From NCBI GenBank assembly GCA_944472135.2, contig OX235270.1, positions 137,469,632 to 137,533,631 of the forward strand: a DNA stretch of 64,000 nt, read 5' to 3'. The notes under the pieces were generated by a model. The model ran no database searches. It was not told where the DNA came from and worked only from the letters and a program-made list of their open reading frames with translations. This DNA is from Trichobilharzia regenti. Its lineage: Eukaryota > Platyhelminthes > Trematoda > Strigeidida > Schistosomatidae. Shown piece by piece: positions 20,447-32,152 of this stretch (positions are counted from its first letter, which is position 1; every line of letters starts with the position of its first letter). The translations under genes and the position numbers were made by a program.

Positions 20447-21342
20447 TGTGTGACCTGTCACATAGACTTTTTCAATGAAGTTACACGAAGCAGGGACAAC
20501 AGAGAACTAGGAATTGTGCTATATTTCGACATAACAAAAGCCTTCGATAGAGTCCCCCATATCTGCTAGTCAGCAGGTTATGCTCACTAGGGATATGTGG
20601 CCCTCTCCTGAGCTGGATAAAAACATTTCTCGGTGGCCGAATCAGATGGCGAAAGTTGGCTCGATAATCTCAAGGCCTAAACCAGTGAGTAGTGGTGTAA
20701 TCCAGGGAAGTGTATTAGGCCCACTCCTATTCATAATATATATAAACAGTATCTGTGAATGCTTTAGTGTTGGCAAACCAATAATATATGCAGATGACTT
20801 AAAAGTGTCCTATAAATGCAAGAACACAGATCTCGGAATAACAGTAAACGCCATACAGCAAGAATTAGAAAAAATGGATAGATGGTGTGACACCTGGCAA
20901 CTCCAGTTTAATGTCGACAAACGTGGCTAGCTCTGCATAGGTTGCAACAATTTAGAACTTGACCTGACAATTCAAGACCATGCACTCTTACGACTGGAAT
21001 CTGTAATGGACCTGGGACTGAAATACTCACATGACTTATCATTTTCTGAACATATCTCCAAACAAGTGCCAAAGTCACGCAGACTTATCGGCTTTCTACT
21101 CAGGAACTTCTACAGAAGTGAGTCCAGGATTCTGTTGTACAACGTTTGTGTGCGTCCTTACTGTTCATTCATGTATAGTAGTATACACATAGAGGGCAAA
21201 TTGAAAGTCGAGGGAGTGCAGAGGTACTTCACGTCAAAATTACTCGGAACCGAAAATGGTGCGAACTACTCCACTAGATGTGACACCCTAGGATTAGAAA
21301 CATTATGGCTAAGACGCCTGAGACTAAACTTAACATATGATA
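20447..21342 (+). pseudogene. Reverse transcriptase fragment of the CR1-like element (copy 1)
   Basis: Starts in mid-domain at CVTCHIDFFNEVTRSRDNR and continues FDITKAFDRVPH (motif A), SSGVIQGSVLGPLLF (motif B, Gly to Asp near 20720 in copy 2), IIYADDLKVSYKC (motif C) and the thumb region to LRRLRLNLTY. It is interrupted by stops and frame changes near 20567, 20929 and 20935-21005. It parallels the minus-strand protein at 61528-62997 residue for residue over most of its length, so it belongs to the same family. Confidence 0.9.
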
Positions 21343-21758
21343 GAGAAGATTTGTAGCTCAGATGGATGATTTTGATGTGGTTTTGTTCTCTGAGCTGGAT
21401 GATTAATTTGCGAAGCTTTCATCACCCTACTGGGTGACATCTTCAGCGCATACTTCAATTTGAAGTGAGCTTTTAGATTTCTCCACGAGTTTATTAATCA
21501 TCTCTCCTGGTGACCTTGGACATAATTGGTTGTTTATGTGTGTTTTACATCTTCTAGGTTACTTGTATTGGAACTGACTGTTTCTTTGACTTGAACTTTG
21601 GCCCTTTTGTGTTTGAGGTTTCTTTCTTATCGGTTGATATATTTTGTCGATCTCTATGTGTCTATTGATTGATGATTTATCATCAGTGATAAACTTATAT
21701 CCATATTGTTGCTGAGCAGTTAATATTCACAACTCTTGTCGGAACAGCTGAAATTCAC
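21343..21758 (-). mobile_element. 5'-truncated PLE tail nested in the CR1-like element (copy 1)
   Basis: The minus strand encodes the end of a GIY-YIG protein (IEIDKIYQPIRKKPQTQK, then a Gln/Ser-rich end and stop). It parallels VIIDEIYQLIKIK at the end of the PLE at 8647-10398. A 3' tail follows with the hammerhead-like motif (21409-21450) and GAGCTACAAATCTTC. It interrupts the CR1 RT after LNLTY. The segment 21554-21758 reappears identically at 23565-23769. Confidence 0.85.
21409..21450 (-). ncRNA. PLE hammerhead-ribozyme-like motif (copy 1)
   Basis: On the minus strand: TGCG, CTGAAGA, T, GTCACCC, loop AGTA, GGGTGAT, GAAA, GCTT, CGCA. Stem II pairs over 7 bp (one G-U), helix I (TGCG/CGCA) over 4 bp, and AGCU is self-complementary as a minimal helix III, with CUU as the NUH triplet. 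Its stem II and loop differ from those of the motif at 10513/16099-16131 but pair equally well, which supports selection on structure. Unlike that one, it is uninterrupted. Cleavage activity is untested, and the bulged T before stem II may reduce it. Confidence 0.65.
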
Positions 21759-22299
21759 GCGAAGAAAATACCCACAAGCAGTAGAAATCCATTAGTTAAT
21801 GCGTCTAAAGCTTATGTATTTTACTCCCAACAATGACATTGCAGATCAAATGAGATAAACATATCACTGATTTCAAAATAACACATCAATGAACTATAAT
21901 TCAAGGATTCTGCACACAACAAAATTATGTATGAAAATTGAATTCGAGCTCCATTTTTTTCCAGGCACTTATAACCCATCCACCAAAGACCTGGTTTTTT
22001 GGAAATGCGAAGACAATACTTCTGTATTATCTGATGTGTTGCACTCACTGACAATCTAGCGGATTTTTCCAACTGTACACAGAAATGATTGTACATAAGT
22101 GAAAAGGATGTTTTATACTATTCGGATTAATATTTATCAAGTGTATGTATAATCTCCACCGTACATGTGAAACATATTTTGCTATCGATTGTAAATTGTG
22201 ACTAAATAATATGGTTCTGTTTCTGTAACAATTTGATAATGCCTGTAAACTGGCGTCCCACATGTACTGTACTATGAGAATAAATTTATCTATTTATCA
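21759..22299 (+). other. 3' untranslated part of the CR1-like element
   Basis: Non-coding. The segment AATGCCTGTAAACTGGCGTCC near 22237-22259 also occurs, inverted, at 57285-57310, which marks another CR1 3' end. Confidence 0.7.
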
Positions 22300-23566
22300 G
22301 ATATTCGCAATGTATCCGGAGTAAACAACACTGTGGCAGATGCCTTGTCGCGCGTTTGTTCTCTCACCCAAATCGACGGCATACACCTCGTAGAACTGGT
22401 TCGTCTTCAAAAAGAAGATACCGAGCTCCAACATGAGTTGTCGAAAACAACTCTACAATTAGTTGAGAAACCCTTAGGTAGGGGAAGAGATACTATTCTA
22501 TGCGACATTTCCACGAGTACTCCTCGCCCCATCATGCCTAAAAGTCATCGCCATAACGTCTTCAATACGTTGCATGGCTAATCTCACCCAGGTATTCGAA
22601 CTACTGTCGAGCTCGTAACCAGTCGGTTTTGTTGGCCTGGCATTAACAAAGAAGTAAGGGAATAGGCACACACGCGCCTAGCTTGTCAAAAGTGCAAGGT
22701 AATAAGACACACCAAAAGCCCACTTGGCACCTTTCTTCTCCCTGACGCTCGTTTTGAACACGTCCATATAAATTTAGTTGGACCCCTTCTTGAATCCCAT
22801 GGATATACCTATATTTTAACTTGCATTGATCGATTCACACGATGGCCGGAAGCAGTACCCATCAAGGATGTATCTGCTGAAACAGTTGCACGCGTCTTTG
22901 TAGAAAGATGGATCGCAAACTTTTGATGCCCATCTACCATAACAACTGATCGCGGGCGGCAATTCGAAAGTGGCTTATTTTTCGCCCTGACTAAAATCAT
23001 AGGTTGCGTGCGTTTTCGAAAAACAGCCTACCATCCTCAAGCTAATGGTATGGTAGAACGTCTACACTGAGAGCTGGTCTATCAGCTGCAAACAACACCC
23101 ATTGGACTGAATCCCTTCCGTTAGTTCTCCTAGGGATACGAAACGCCTTGAAAATCGATTCTGATTGTACTAGTGCCGAGCTAGTATATGGCATGACACT
23201 GCGACTGCCTGGTGAATTTGTTTCTCCCTCAAGCTTCCCACCAGTGGTAGATCACGCTTCTTACGTCAGCAGGCTTACAAACGCAATGCGTTCAGTTAAA
23301 CCTGCTACCCTTCGTCCACAGGCCATTGATGTTTTTGTTCACCCGTGTTTAAAAACTTCTTTACATGTATGACCTCTGGAACCCACATACGACGGACCTT
23401 ATAAAGTAATTAAACGTTCGGATAAATTCTTTGTCTTGGACAAAAAAGGCCGCGAGGACACCGTCAGCATTGACCGTCTGAAACCGGCTTACTTGGAGGG
23501 TAATCCTATTAGCGTAGAGCTCAACGTACCCCATAATCCACAAATAACCGAAGATCGTTTAGACCT
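22300..23566 (+). pseudogene. Integrase and pol C-terminus of Gypsy-2 (copy 1, disrupted and truncated)
   Basis: Continues the RNase H link (VADALSR) and the spacer, then the integrase with a degraded zinc site, [18 protein letters not shown] and NGMVERLH (then stop). The C-terminal IKRSDKFF, REDTVSIDRLKPAYLEGNP parallels Gypsy-1 [21 protein letters not shown]. It carries several stops (for example 22579-22581, 22663-22665, 22924-22926 and 23068-23070). Homology with copy 2 ends at 23566. Confidence 0.88.
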
Positions 23567-23769
23567 AGGTTACTTGTATTGGAACTGACTGTTTCTTTGA
23601 CTTGAACTTTGGCCCTTTTGTGTTTGAGGTTTCTTTCTTATCGGTTGATATATTTTGTCGATCTCTATGTGTCTATTGATTGATGATTTATCATCAGTGA
23701 TAAACTTATATCCATATTGTTGCTGAGCAGTTAATATTCACAACTCTTGTCGGAACAGCTGAAATTCAC
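23565..23769 (-). repeat. 205-bp templated filler at the duplication junction
   Basis: Identical, as far as read, to 21554-21758 (the inner part of the nested PLE tail). It starts where copy 1 leaves copy 2, with CT shared at the left junction, and ends where a diverged Gypsy-2-family integrase begins. It lacks the PLE 3' terminus, so it is not a normal PLE insertion. Confidence 0.85.
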
Positions 23770-24640
23770 ACCAGATGCCCTCTTGGCATCTTACCCCTGA
23801 GTCCCATTTCTAACACGTTCATGTAGATCCGATTCGACTCCTTCCATATTCTTATGGATACACCTATGTCTTAAAATATACCAACCGTTTCACACGATGG
23901 ACTGAAGCAGTACCCATCAAGGATGTATCTGCTGAAACAATCGCACGCGTCTTTATCGAACGATGGACCGTAAACTTTGGATGGCTATCCTCCATAACAA
24001 ACGACTGCGGGCGGCAATTCAAAAGTGGCTTCTCCTTCTCCTTGGCCAAAGTCCTAGGTTGTATGCGCCTTAGAATAACGGCCTGTCATCATCAAGCTAA
24101 TGGTATGATAGAACGTCTACCCCGACAGTCGAAGGCTGGGTTATCAGTTGTCAACAATGCATATTGGACTAAATCGCCGTCGATACTTGTTTAAGGCATA
24201 CCAAATACCTGGAGGCTGATGCTGGCTGTACTGCTTCTGGGCCAGTATATGGCACAACACTACTAACGCCAGGTGAGATTGTTTCTCCCTCTAGCTTCCC
24301 ACTGGCGGTAGATCACGCCTTGTGAATCATCAGGCTTACAAACGCAGCGAGTTCAGTTAAATATTCCCCCTCTAATCACAGTCCATAGACATTTTTGCTC
24401 ACCCATGTCTGAAAGCTTCTTCACATTTATTTGTTCGTCGTCACGCCAAGCGTTGCCACCTGGAACCACTATACGATGGACCATATAGAGCCATTAAATG
24501 TATGGTTAATTCTTTGTCCCAAACAAAAAGACTACGAAGGCTCTGCATGCACTGACCGTCTGAAACCGGCCTACATAGAAGTCAATCCAATTAGCATAGA
24601 GCCAAGAATTCCCAATAATACACACGTGACCGATTATCTC
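23770..24640 (+). pseudogene. Diverged integrase relic of the Gypsy-2 family
   Basis: Aligns to the Gypsy-2 integrase from about 22710 onward: THVSAETIA-type segment ([18 protein letters not shown]), a TxDCGRQFKSG block, and a C-terminal DRLKPAYIEVNPISIEP segment near 24556-24605. Many stops, frameshifts and substitutions make it older than the Gypsy-2 copy. It has no counterpart after 55490. It marks the left part of the tandem unit in the proposed model. Confidence 0.8.
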
Positions 24641-27600
24641 TCACTCCCCTGTACTTTTAATGTTTGCCTCACATCTCAGCTTGATAGCTGTATATTTCTG
24701 TTTTTGCTGTGAGACTTGCAGAAGTGTTTCTCCAGTCCCACAATCGTGACCAATAATTCTTTCACTAATTGGTTTTGGTTAATGATATAAAAAAGCCACG
24801 AACTCAGTCACCTGTTAACCCGACGACTGATAGCACATATATGCTTGGAACAACGAGCAACAAAACTCTCAGAAAATATTGAAGTGAGAACCACGGCTTG
24901 CCAACACGCCTCAAGCATGGAGCTGCTGTGTCACTGCCAACTGAGACGCGGGATATAAGGTGCAGTATGGCTATGAATGCAAGACGTTCAGAAGATTTGG
25001 CCAGCATATTTGAACTGTCAACGCAGATTAATGACATAAAATGACAGGTCTGGAACTTGCAACCAAGAGGCAGACACAAAGAAATCAGCTCGGTTTGGAC
25101 TAGCTTCTATGTGGATATTGGATAAAATATGAAATTCACGTTGTTCATGTTTTCATACTCCTCATCTCCCTGTGTTAAATTTATGAGTCAAATCCATATT
25201 GTGGTTTTTTCTCTTTTCAATGGTATTCTTTTGATTACTGCATTATATAATTTCATTTATTCACATAAAAGCAACAGAAACACATTGAACATCGAATGCT
25301 ACCATGGAAAGGCTCTTAGGCTTATTTGAAAATCTGTAATTAGATATTAGTGAGAGACGATATACGGATTACTTCACTTCAATACTGTTTGCTGAAAACT
25401 AAAAAGAATTCTGTGAGACATTACTAGTTAAATTTACATGTTCCATTGCATAACTGCATAATATAAAATGTATTGTAGTGGTTGCGGTTTTCCTATTTAA
25501 TTTTTTTTGAGTTTGCATAACATCGTGTATTCATGGATGAAAGGATTTCAGGTGTCTCTATTCCACAGGAAGTCCTCCTCAGATATGGGGGGATGTAAGT
25601 TGAGTTCACTGTGTTTAATTTCCACATGTGCTGTAGCACTAATATTCAGAAGGAATACTTGTATGGTGAATTCCAATCTCTAGATTTCGTCTACATACCA
25701 AGCTTCCTGAGATCTCAGATATCTAGCATCGACTCTTTGTGTAAGTATGTCTTTTTGCTGGTAGCAATATAGGACATTTTGTAGATCGTTACGGCATTTG
25801 TCAATCTCATAAAGTAATATATAATGAGAGTTACGAATACTTCGTGTGTCCCTCAGTGCTTCATACAAAGTCTAGCTCTTTCGACAACGAGCTTCGGTTT
25901 TGTTGTGGTGTTCCACCCCAGCAATATTGCTGTTCGTCATCTCAGTTCACGTAAGTTGTCAATATCATGTTTGATAGTGTTTATGGTCGTTGTCAGTTTA
26001 CTATAATAAGGGTTGTTTTTAGTCTATTTCACTATGACATAAGATTTATAAAAGGTTTACGCAAGTTTTTGCATGAATTATCTGAAGGTTGTTAAGAGGA
26101 TATTAACATTCAATAACCGGCTACTAAATAATTCATTGTTATTCGTCAGCATCCACTGTGCTAACTACGCATAGTGCAGTGGTTTACTTGTGAGTGATTC
26201 ACAGTGCATGGTTTTTCGCACTTTAAGATAGATTTCTTTATTTTTCAGCTCCATTTTATTGTCCCCATTTGATATTGTCTATGCATAAAGCACCACTACT
26301 TTGTTTGAATTGTTTCTGATATCTGTGAGCTTATAATTAAGTACTTCAATTAAGCTGGAAACATCTGTATTATTCTACATACCTCCAGGATGCAAAGTAA
26401 GGTGAACTATTATAATGGGAGAAGCCTATCCATCTTATAGTATAGTATATATCCATCTCGTAGTATAAAGTGTGGAGTTACTACCACTTTAAAATAAATT
26501 TTAACACGGAGGCATTGGCACTTTTATTAATAACTCTATAGTCACTCCGCTTATTTAAATTAGAGCAATCATTAATTAAAAATGAGTGTTCTAGACCAAG
26601 ACCAGGGACGTCTTCACGTTTTTCCAAATGACGTTTTCTGTTGATCGTATATTTTAGCCAGTTTGTCACCAAGTGACTAATCAGCACAAAACCCCTCACA
26701 GAAGTGAATCGTTCGGGGTCCCAACACTTCCCAATTATTGGATTTTGGTATTTCTAAGATTCCATGTAGGTATTATACACATCTTTGCATATCGGGAACA
26801 TCATATTTCAGTCTGACCACTTCTAACTTGTTTTCAACTTAATCTTAGTTCAGTTAATATCTCGTGTCAAGGAAAATGATGAATTGGGACGTGTAACGCA
26901 AGTCCCAGCCACCATAATCGGTAAAAACAAACAAAAAATGCTAATCGATCACAATTCAGTAAATCTATCAGATTTAATTACAACTTAGCTGAGTACTGTA
27001 CATACAGTGTTAATTGTACCATGAGAATTACACACATGACTACTTAAATGAACAAAAATTGGGAAAATGAAAGGTGAAAGTGTATCACGGGTCAAGTTGA
27101 GAAAAACAGTCGGTTGAAGTGGTAATCGACGTTGAATATTAATATTATGGAGGATTAACGTGCAGTTACAACACTACTTGTCTGAGAGAGAATTGGAAAG
27201 TGAATAACAATAGTGAAACAAGTTAAGACAGTATCACTTACGGAAGACAGTTTTAATTGAAACAATTAAATTAAATAATGATGACGACGGTTGACGAAGC
27301 TGAAGACATTACGATGGCAGGTTTTCCACTTATTTTTGTACACAGAGACGGGGATTATTAACTCAATTTCACAAGCGTTCACTATTGTAACCGCGTTTCT
27401 GCTTATCTATCTGCTGATAACAGTGGATGACTTGACATCACCATTATCGTGTCTGAAACCTATTAGATGCTGTATTACTGGACTTTTCTTACTTCGACTT
27501 CATCATTTTTCAATTGTATCGGGAAATAAACGTTTGCAATAGTCGAAGAAGCTGCAGGGATGACGTCTATAACATACCTACTCAAAGTCATTTATTATTA

Positions 27601-28309
27601 TGCTTTTTTCATATGTAGCGGTAATAGTATTAGTAGTACATTTCACCGCAAGATAAATTATTGAAATCTACAACACTGACCGTAGTGTGGTATCTAGTTA
27701 AATGATTCTGTAAGCTTGAAACAGAATGCCCAAATTTAGATGAGCATCTGATTCTTAGTGTATATTGTGTGATGGGCAGTTGGTGATTCGTGTCTGTTCT
27801 TCATATGGGAATCTAGATTAGAAGTTTTAACTTACCTTAAGTCCCTGAACTAGTTATTAGCCCAATTCAGAAAGCGCACACTACCACCTATTTGGAATAT
27901 ATGTCTGTCATCTGTTTTCGACAAATATTACCATCATAATGATACCCTTATTTTTCAGTCACGTCGTCCACAATACAATAACTGAACAAGGCTAATGTGT
28001 TGCTCCTTCTAGATTGTCATCTGTAATTAAGGTTTCTTTAAATTCGAATTGATCCACGTTTTACACCAAGTCTTTAACTCATAGGGAAATAAAAACGCCA
28101 AAACCATTTCCATCTGTAAAACATTTAAATTCAACTTGCTAATTCAGAATTAAATAAATTCAATAACCATCATTATATATCCTTCCGTCTTCTCTTTCTG
28201 ATTTTGGTTTTAGATCTGGGATTCATGTTATACGGTGAGTTTTAGTTTAGTAAACTCATACGTTTTTATTAGTTCGAACTCAGTTAACCAGGGAAATTTT
28301 TTTTATGTA
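24641..28309. other. About 3.7 kb with no recognised gene
   Basis: AT-rich DNA with only short open frames that show no domain or family features. Two intervals are bracketed by good splice signals: 28214-28234 (annotated separately) and about 25921-25949, between CCCCAG and GTAAGT. No repeat family was recognised, except that the left edge continues out of the Gypsy relic. Its copy-1 partner, if any, lies left of the window. Confidence 0.4.
28214..28234 (+). CDS. Candidate 21-bp micro-exon
   Basis: A strong pyrimidine tract with TTTTAG acceptor ends at 28213, and a consensus GTGAGT donor starts at 28235. The 21 bases keep frame (IWDSCYT in phase 0). This fits the symmetric micro-exons known in schistosomes, and it lies upstream of the copy-2 host exons on the same strand. 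There is no transcript evidence, and such pairs also arise by chance. Confidence 0.3.
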
Positions 28310-28925
28310 TCAGGCTATAAGTCACACAAATGGGGACTGCTGGAAAAATTTGACACAAGTTACTTCCTTCACTTATCTAAGAAGCACACTTTCAACTACA
28401 GGTGGAGCGGATGAAGATGTCAAAGCCAGAGTCGGATAGGTAAGATACACAGTAATCAACCTGAAACCAGTTTGGAAATCCTCTGCACTCAGCCAGCAGA
28501 AACAACAAGACACGGGTTTTCAACACAAAAGTGTAGTCAGTCAGTTCTTCTATATGGGTCAGAAACTTGGTGGGCGTGTCACATTTGCAACATATTACAT
28601 ACTTCATCAAAGGCTGCCCACTTCTCTGGCTCCCTAGTAAAGATCGAATGTCCGGAAAGGATTAGCAACAAGGAACTATGGGAAAAACCTGATCAAGAAC
28701 CAATCGTTCAACATATATGTAGATGAAAGTGGAGATGGATAGGGTACACATCGAGGAGACTGTCGAATGACATCTCGCTAAGTGAAATTCCAATGGGAAA
28801 CGACGAGTGGGTCGTCGGTGCGAAAGTGATATGGGGGAGATCGGGCGAGTTGGAGAAAATAAGAGATTATGGGCAACCGTGGATCCAGCTGAAGAGAACA
28901 GCAGAGAATAGGGGAGAGTGTACAT
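28310..28925 (+). pseudogene. RTE-type (SR2-like) reverse transcriptase C-terminal relic
   Basis: Pieces in changing frames match the end of RTE polyproteins: FTYLRSTLSTTGGADEDVKARVG near 28365-28437, SVLLYGSETW near 28540, ERISNKELWEKPDQEPI with KWRWIGYT near 28660-28750, and a last block (WIQLKRTAENRGE) near 28880-28920. Several frameshifts and stops are present. It is distinct from the SR3-like element at 29581. Confidence 0.75.
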
Positions 28926-28929
28926 GTGT

Positions 28930-29352
28930 TGTTGAAACCCAATGTTTCACTCGGAACCTCACCAACCTGAAGTCTTCCTCTATCGCTGTAAAATATAAGC
29001 TCCCTTTTGTGACCGCCTCCATATGCATCTATCACTTGACATGCTGTTGTGGAGCAAGGTACATTGGCTTTATCCAGAGAACGCTTTCCCCAAGGATATG
29101 AGAATATATGCCAGCTTGGTTTCATAAGGGAGAAAGGAAGGCTGTGCGAAGCTATACTCTAGAACTCTTGATCGACTCCTGTTACTCTACCGACGCTGAC
29201 CGTGATTTTAAGATCATCTACTGAATCCGTGTTGACTTGCCGAATTTTCTTCGTTACAGACTTCTAAAGATAGCGGAGGCCTTGGTTATTCATGAATTTA
29301 AGCCAGACCTTTATTTACAAAGGAAGTATGTACAATCACTACTTCAGCCTTG
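28930..29352 (+). pseudogene. GIY-YIG endonuclease relic of a second PLE family
   Basis: Reads CCCGARYIGFIQRTLSPRI (GIY-YIG core), stop, EYMPAWFHKGERK, TLELLIDS, FKIIY, stop, then LRYRLLKIAEALVIHEFKPDLYLQRKYVQSLL and a stop at about 29352. The sequence differs clearly from the PLE at 8647-10398, so it is another PLE family. Confidence 0.7.
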
Positions 29353-29574
29353 ACCGCAGAGGGACAGACATTTATTTTATTTATTTTGTTAATCTATATA
29401 CCTTTCTCTCATTACTATACTCATTTTAATCTGTTTCCGCTTGTCATTCTAAATCCAAATTTTTTTATAGTATTGAATTCTATCTTATTAAATTTCACAC
29501 TATGTTACTTAAGGTTTTGTATTAGCCTATTAACCCTATAATTACACTCTCCCTTTCCGACATCTATACATCTG
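29353..29574. other. Short AT-rich spacer
   Basis: Lies between the PLE relic and the SR3-like element. No feature is seen. Confidence 0.4.
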
Positions 29575-29580
29575 TACATC

Positions 29581-32152
29581 ATTTGTTTCTTCTAAGCACT
29601 AACTTCAAACACAAGGAGAGACACTGTTTGACTTGGAGACCCCCTTCATCAAACCAACGCTGGACACAAATAGACCACATAGCAATAAGCTATCGTTGGC
29701 GTGGGTCGGTAGGAGATTGTCGCTCCTTCTGGAACACGTGTGTAGATACCGACCACGCACTGGTCCGCGCTCGGGTGTGCTTACGACTGAACGGACGTAG
29801 GAAACAGCTGGCGGTAAAACCATCACGTCCCCAGCTCGATCAGGAAACTAAATCCGTATTTGAGGAAGAACTAGCTAAACACATATCTGTGTTCGACAGC
29901 TGTGCTCACCCTGAAGAAGCTTGGAAAAATATCCAGGCAGCCATAGATACAGCTGTAAAAGCTGTGAATAAGGTAAACCCAAAGGTGAGTAAAAACCACT
30001 GGATCTCCACTGCCTCATCCGAACTGATAGATGCTAGAAGACTTATTCCGGCGAGCTCCGAATTCAATGAGGAGCGAAAGCTGCACAAAAGGAAACTTAC
30101 GAAAAGTCTCCGCAAGGACCGTGAACAGTGGTGGGTGACAAAAGCGAAAGAGATGGAGAAAGCTTCGAGGATAGGCAACACCAGGCAACTATTTAGACTC
30201 ATCAGGGAAACGGGTGGGAGAAGACAAATCATTAGTGAAACAATCTCGGAAAAAAATGGCACTATAATTAGCTCACAGGATAGACGACTGGATCGTTGGA
30301 AAGAGCATTATGAGGAGCAGTTTAATTGGCCCACAGCCACGCTCAACCTTCCGAGCATCCAACACCTCCCTGAATGGGATATAGACACAGGTCCTCCATC
30401 CCTAACTGAGGTTACTAAAGCTGTCACCAATCTGAAACTAGGCAAAGCAGCGGGACCTGATGGAATGACTCCAGAGGTATTTAAGTACGGTGGAGACAGC
30501 TTACTGTCTGGATTAACTGAGGTACTAGGCAGCGTCTGGGAATCAGAAGAAGTCCCATCGGGTTGGTGTAAGTCACTGATTATCCCCATATACAAGAAGG
30601 GAGACAAGTCTTCCTGTGATAATCACAGAGGGATTAGCTTGACTAATATAGTATCTAAAGTCTTAGGCTCAATAATCATGCGTAGACTGAGTGGTGCTCG
30701 GGAGGCACAAACACGAGAGAGCCAGGCAGGCTTTAGACCAGGAAGAGGGTGTATTGATCATATCTTCACCCTCCGACAGATTCTAGAACATAGGCATTCC
30801 TACCGGCGTCCAACAGTCATTATATTTCTTGACCTAAAGGCGGCATTCGACTCTGTCGATCGAGAAGTTCTCTGGAGATGCTTGGCTGTAAAGGGAATTC
30901 CGAGAAAGTATATTGCACTGATTAAGGCACTCTACTCGTACTCATACAGCCAGGTGAGGGCTTACGGCGAGCTGTCATCTGAACTGGTGACGACCAGTGG
31001 TGTCCGTCAAGGATGCCCATTATCTCCTTTTCTATTCAACTTCATCATAGATGTACTAATGGACTTAACCCTAAGTGACTTCAGCGACTCAGGGATTGAC
31101 TTGCTACCTGGGAATAATCTCATTGACTTGGAATATGCAGACGATATAGTCCTTCTAGGCGAAGACGCTGACGAAATGCAGAGTCTTCTGAACACCTTGA
31201 GCTGTAATCTACGAATGTTTGGCATGCGATTCGCTCCCGCCAAATGCAAGATGATGTTACAGGACTGGACTACATCGACGCCTAGTTTAAAAATAGGAAG
31301 TGAAGTGGTAGAGCACGTTGACCGCTTCACTTATTTGGGAAGTACCATCAGCCAGTGCCAACGGGTTGATCTCTGACGAAATCTCAGCACGAATACAGGG
31401 GGCTCGTTTCGCATTTGTTAGTTTACGCCGACTCTGGCGTAGACGAGATGTTCGACTATCGACCAAAGGGCGGGTGTACTGCTCATCAGTCCGCTCCGTC
31501 CTCCTTTATGGTTGTGAGACCTGGCCACTGAGAGTGGAAGACATGAAAAGACTAGCTGTCTTTGATCATAGGTGCCTGCGTTCTATTTCCCGTGTAAAGT
31601 GGCATAATAAGGTGAGCAACATTGAGGTTAGGCGTAGAGTTCTAGGTAAACAGGGGAAATCAATCGACGAAGTCGTGAAGTTACAAAGACTGAGATGGTT
31701 AGGACATGTGTTACGTATGCCAAGCCATCGCCTCCCTCGACGAGCAATGTTAGCGGATATAGGGTCAGGCTGGAAAAAAGCTAGCAGCGGTCAAACAAAA
31801 ACTTGGCACCAGTCAATGAAATCCACAACAGTTGGTCTAAGCCACGTAGGAAGGTGTAGACTTCCTGGTTGGGGTCCTCGGGACGGTAAAAATCTATGGT
31901 TGGTAACAATTGGTGACATTGCTCAAAATCGTTCTCAATGGCGCAGATGCATCCACTCCTTGTGACTTATGATCTCCAATGAAACTGTTTTGTTCTTCGT
32001 TATTACTCCTCTGTCTCACACCTCTGCTTACTGTTTCTGTTATGCTTTTCTTGTACTTTCTTCTCTTGCTTCGCGTGCTACACGGAGTGTGGCGACTTGA
32101 ACTGGCACACATTTGTGCAAAGTTCCATGTCGAAAATAGACAGACAGACAGA
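29581..32152 (+). mobile_element. SR3-like RTE non-LTR retrotransposon, 5' truncated
   Basis: TACATC at 29575-29580 and 32153-32158 is a target-site duplication. The element starts in the endonuclease domain and ends with a (GACA)n-type tail. The same 3' end and flank open the window (1-217). A further, shorter copy is at 58066-58476. Confidence 0.88.
29583..31965 (+). pseudogene. RTE-type endonuclease (C-terminal part) and reverse transcriptase (one frameshift)
   Basis: The N-terminal residues are the end of an APE endonuclease (TQIDHIAI and DTDHALV, carrying the catalytic Asp-His). RT motifs: GKAAGPDGMTPEVF, AGFRPGRGCIDHIF, IIFLDLKAAFDSVDR (motif A), SGVRQGCPLSPFLFN (motif B) and LEYADDIVLL (motif C). 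A frame break lies at about 31355-31360 in FTYLGSTIS; the frame from there runs SDEISARIQGARFAF, VLLYGCETW and ends WRRCIHSL at 31965. RTE proteins nick target DNA and prime reverse transcription there. The missing 5' part makes this copy dead in any case. Confidence 0.9.

Larger units (their letters stand above)
20447..22299 (+). mobile_element. 5'-truncated CR1-like non-LTR element nested in Gypsy-2 (copy 1)
   Basis: 1853 bp inserted exactly between the Ser and Asp codons of the Gypsy-2 RNase H/integrase link. ATCA occurs on both sides (20443-20446 and 22296-22299) as a short target-site duplication. The 3' end has an AT-rich tail (AATAAATTTATCTATTTATC), as CR1-type elements do. The 5' part encodes RT similar to the minus-strand element at 61528-62997. 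A minus-strand PLE tail (21343-21758) is inserted inside it, giving three nesting levels. Confidence 0.88.
17489..23566 (+). mobile_element. Gypsy-2: decayed CsRn1-like Ty3/gypsy element, cut at the duplication junction (copy 1)
   Basis: 5' LTR, primer-binding site TGGTGAGCCC at 17800-17809, gag with one stop, protease-RT-RNaseH with several lesions, a nested CR1-like insertion (20447-22299), then integrase and the pol C-terminus to 23566. In copy 1 the sequence jumps at 23566 into the 205-bp filler, so the 3' UTR and 3' LTR are missing. They are present in copy 2 (55490-56453). Confidence 0.9.

Noticed and set aside
27291..27542. 83-codon frame with a hydrophobic stretch
   Set aside because: It shows no recognisable domain, no convincing splice context and composition like the surrounding AT-rich DNA.
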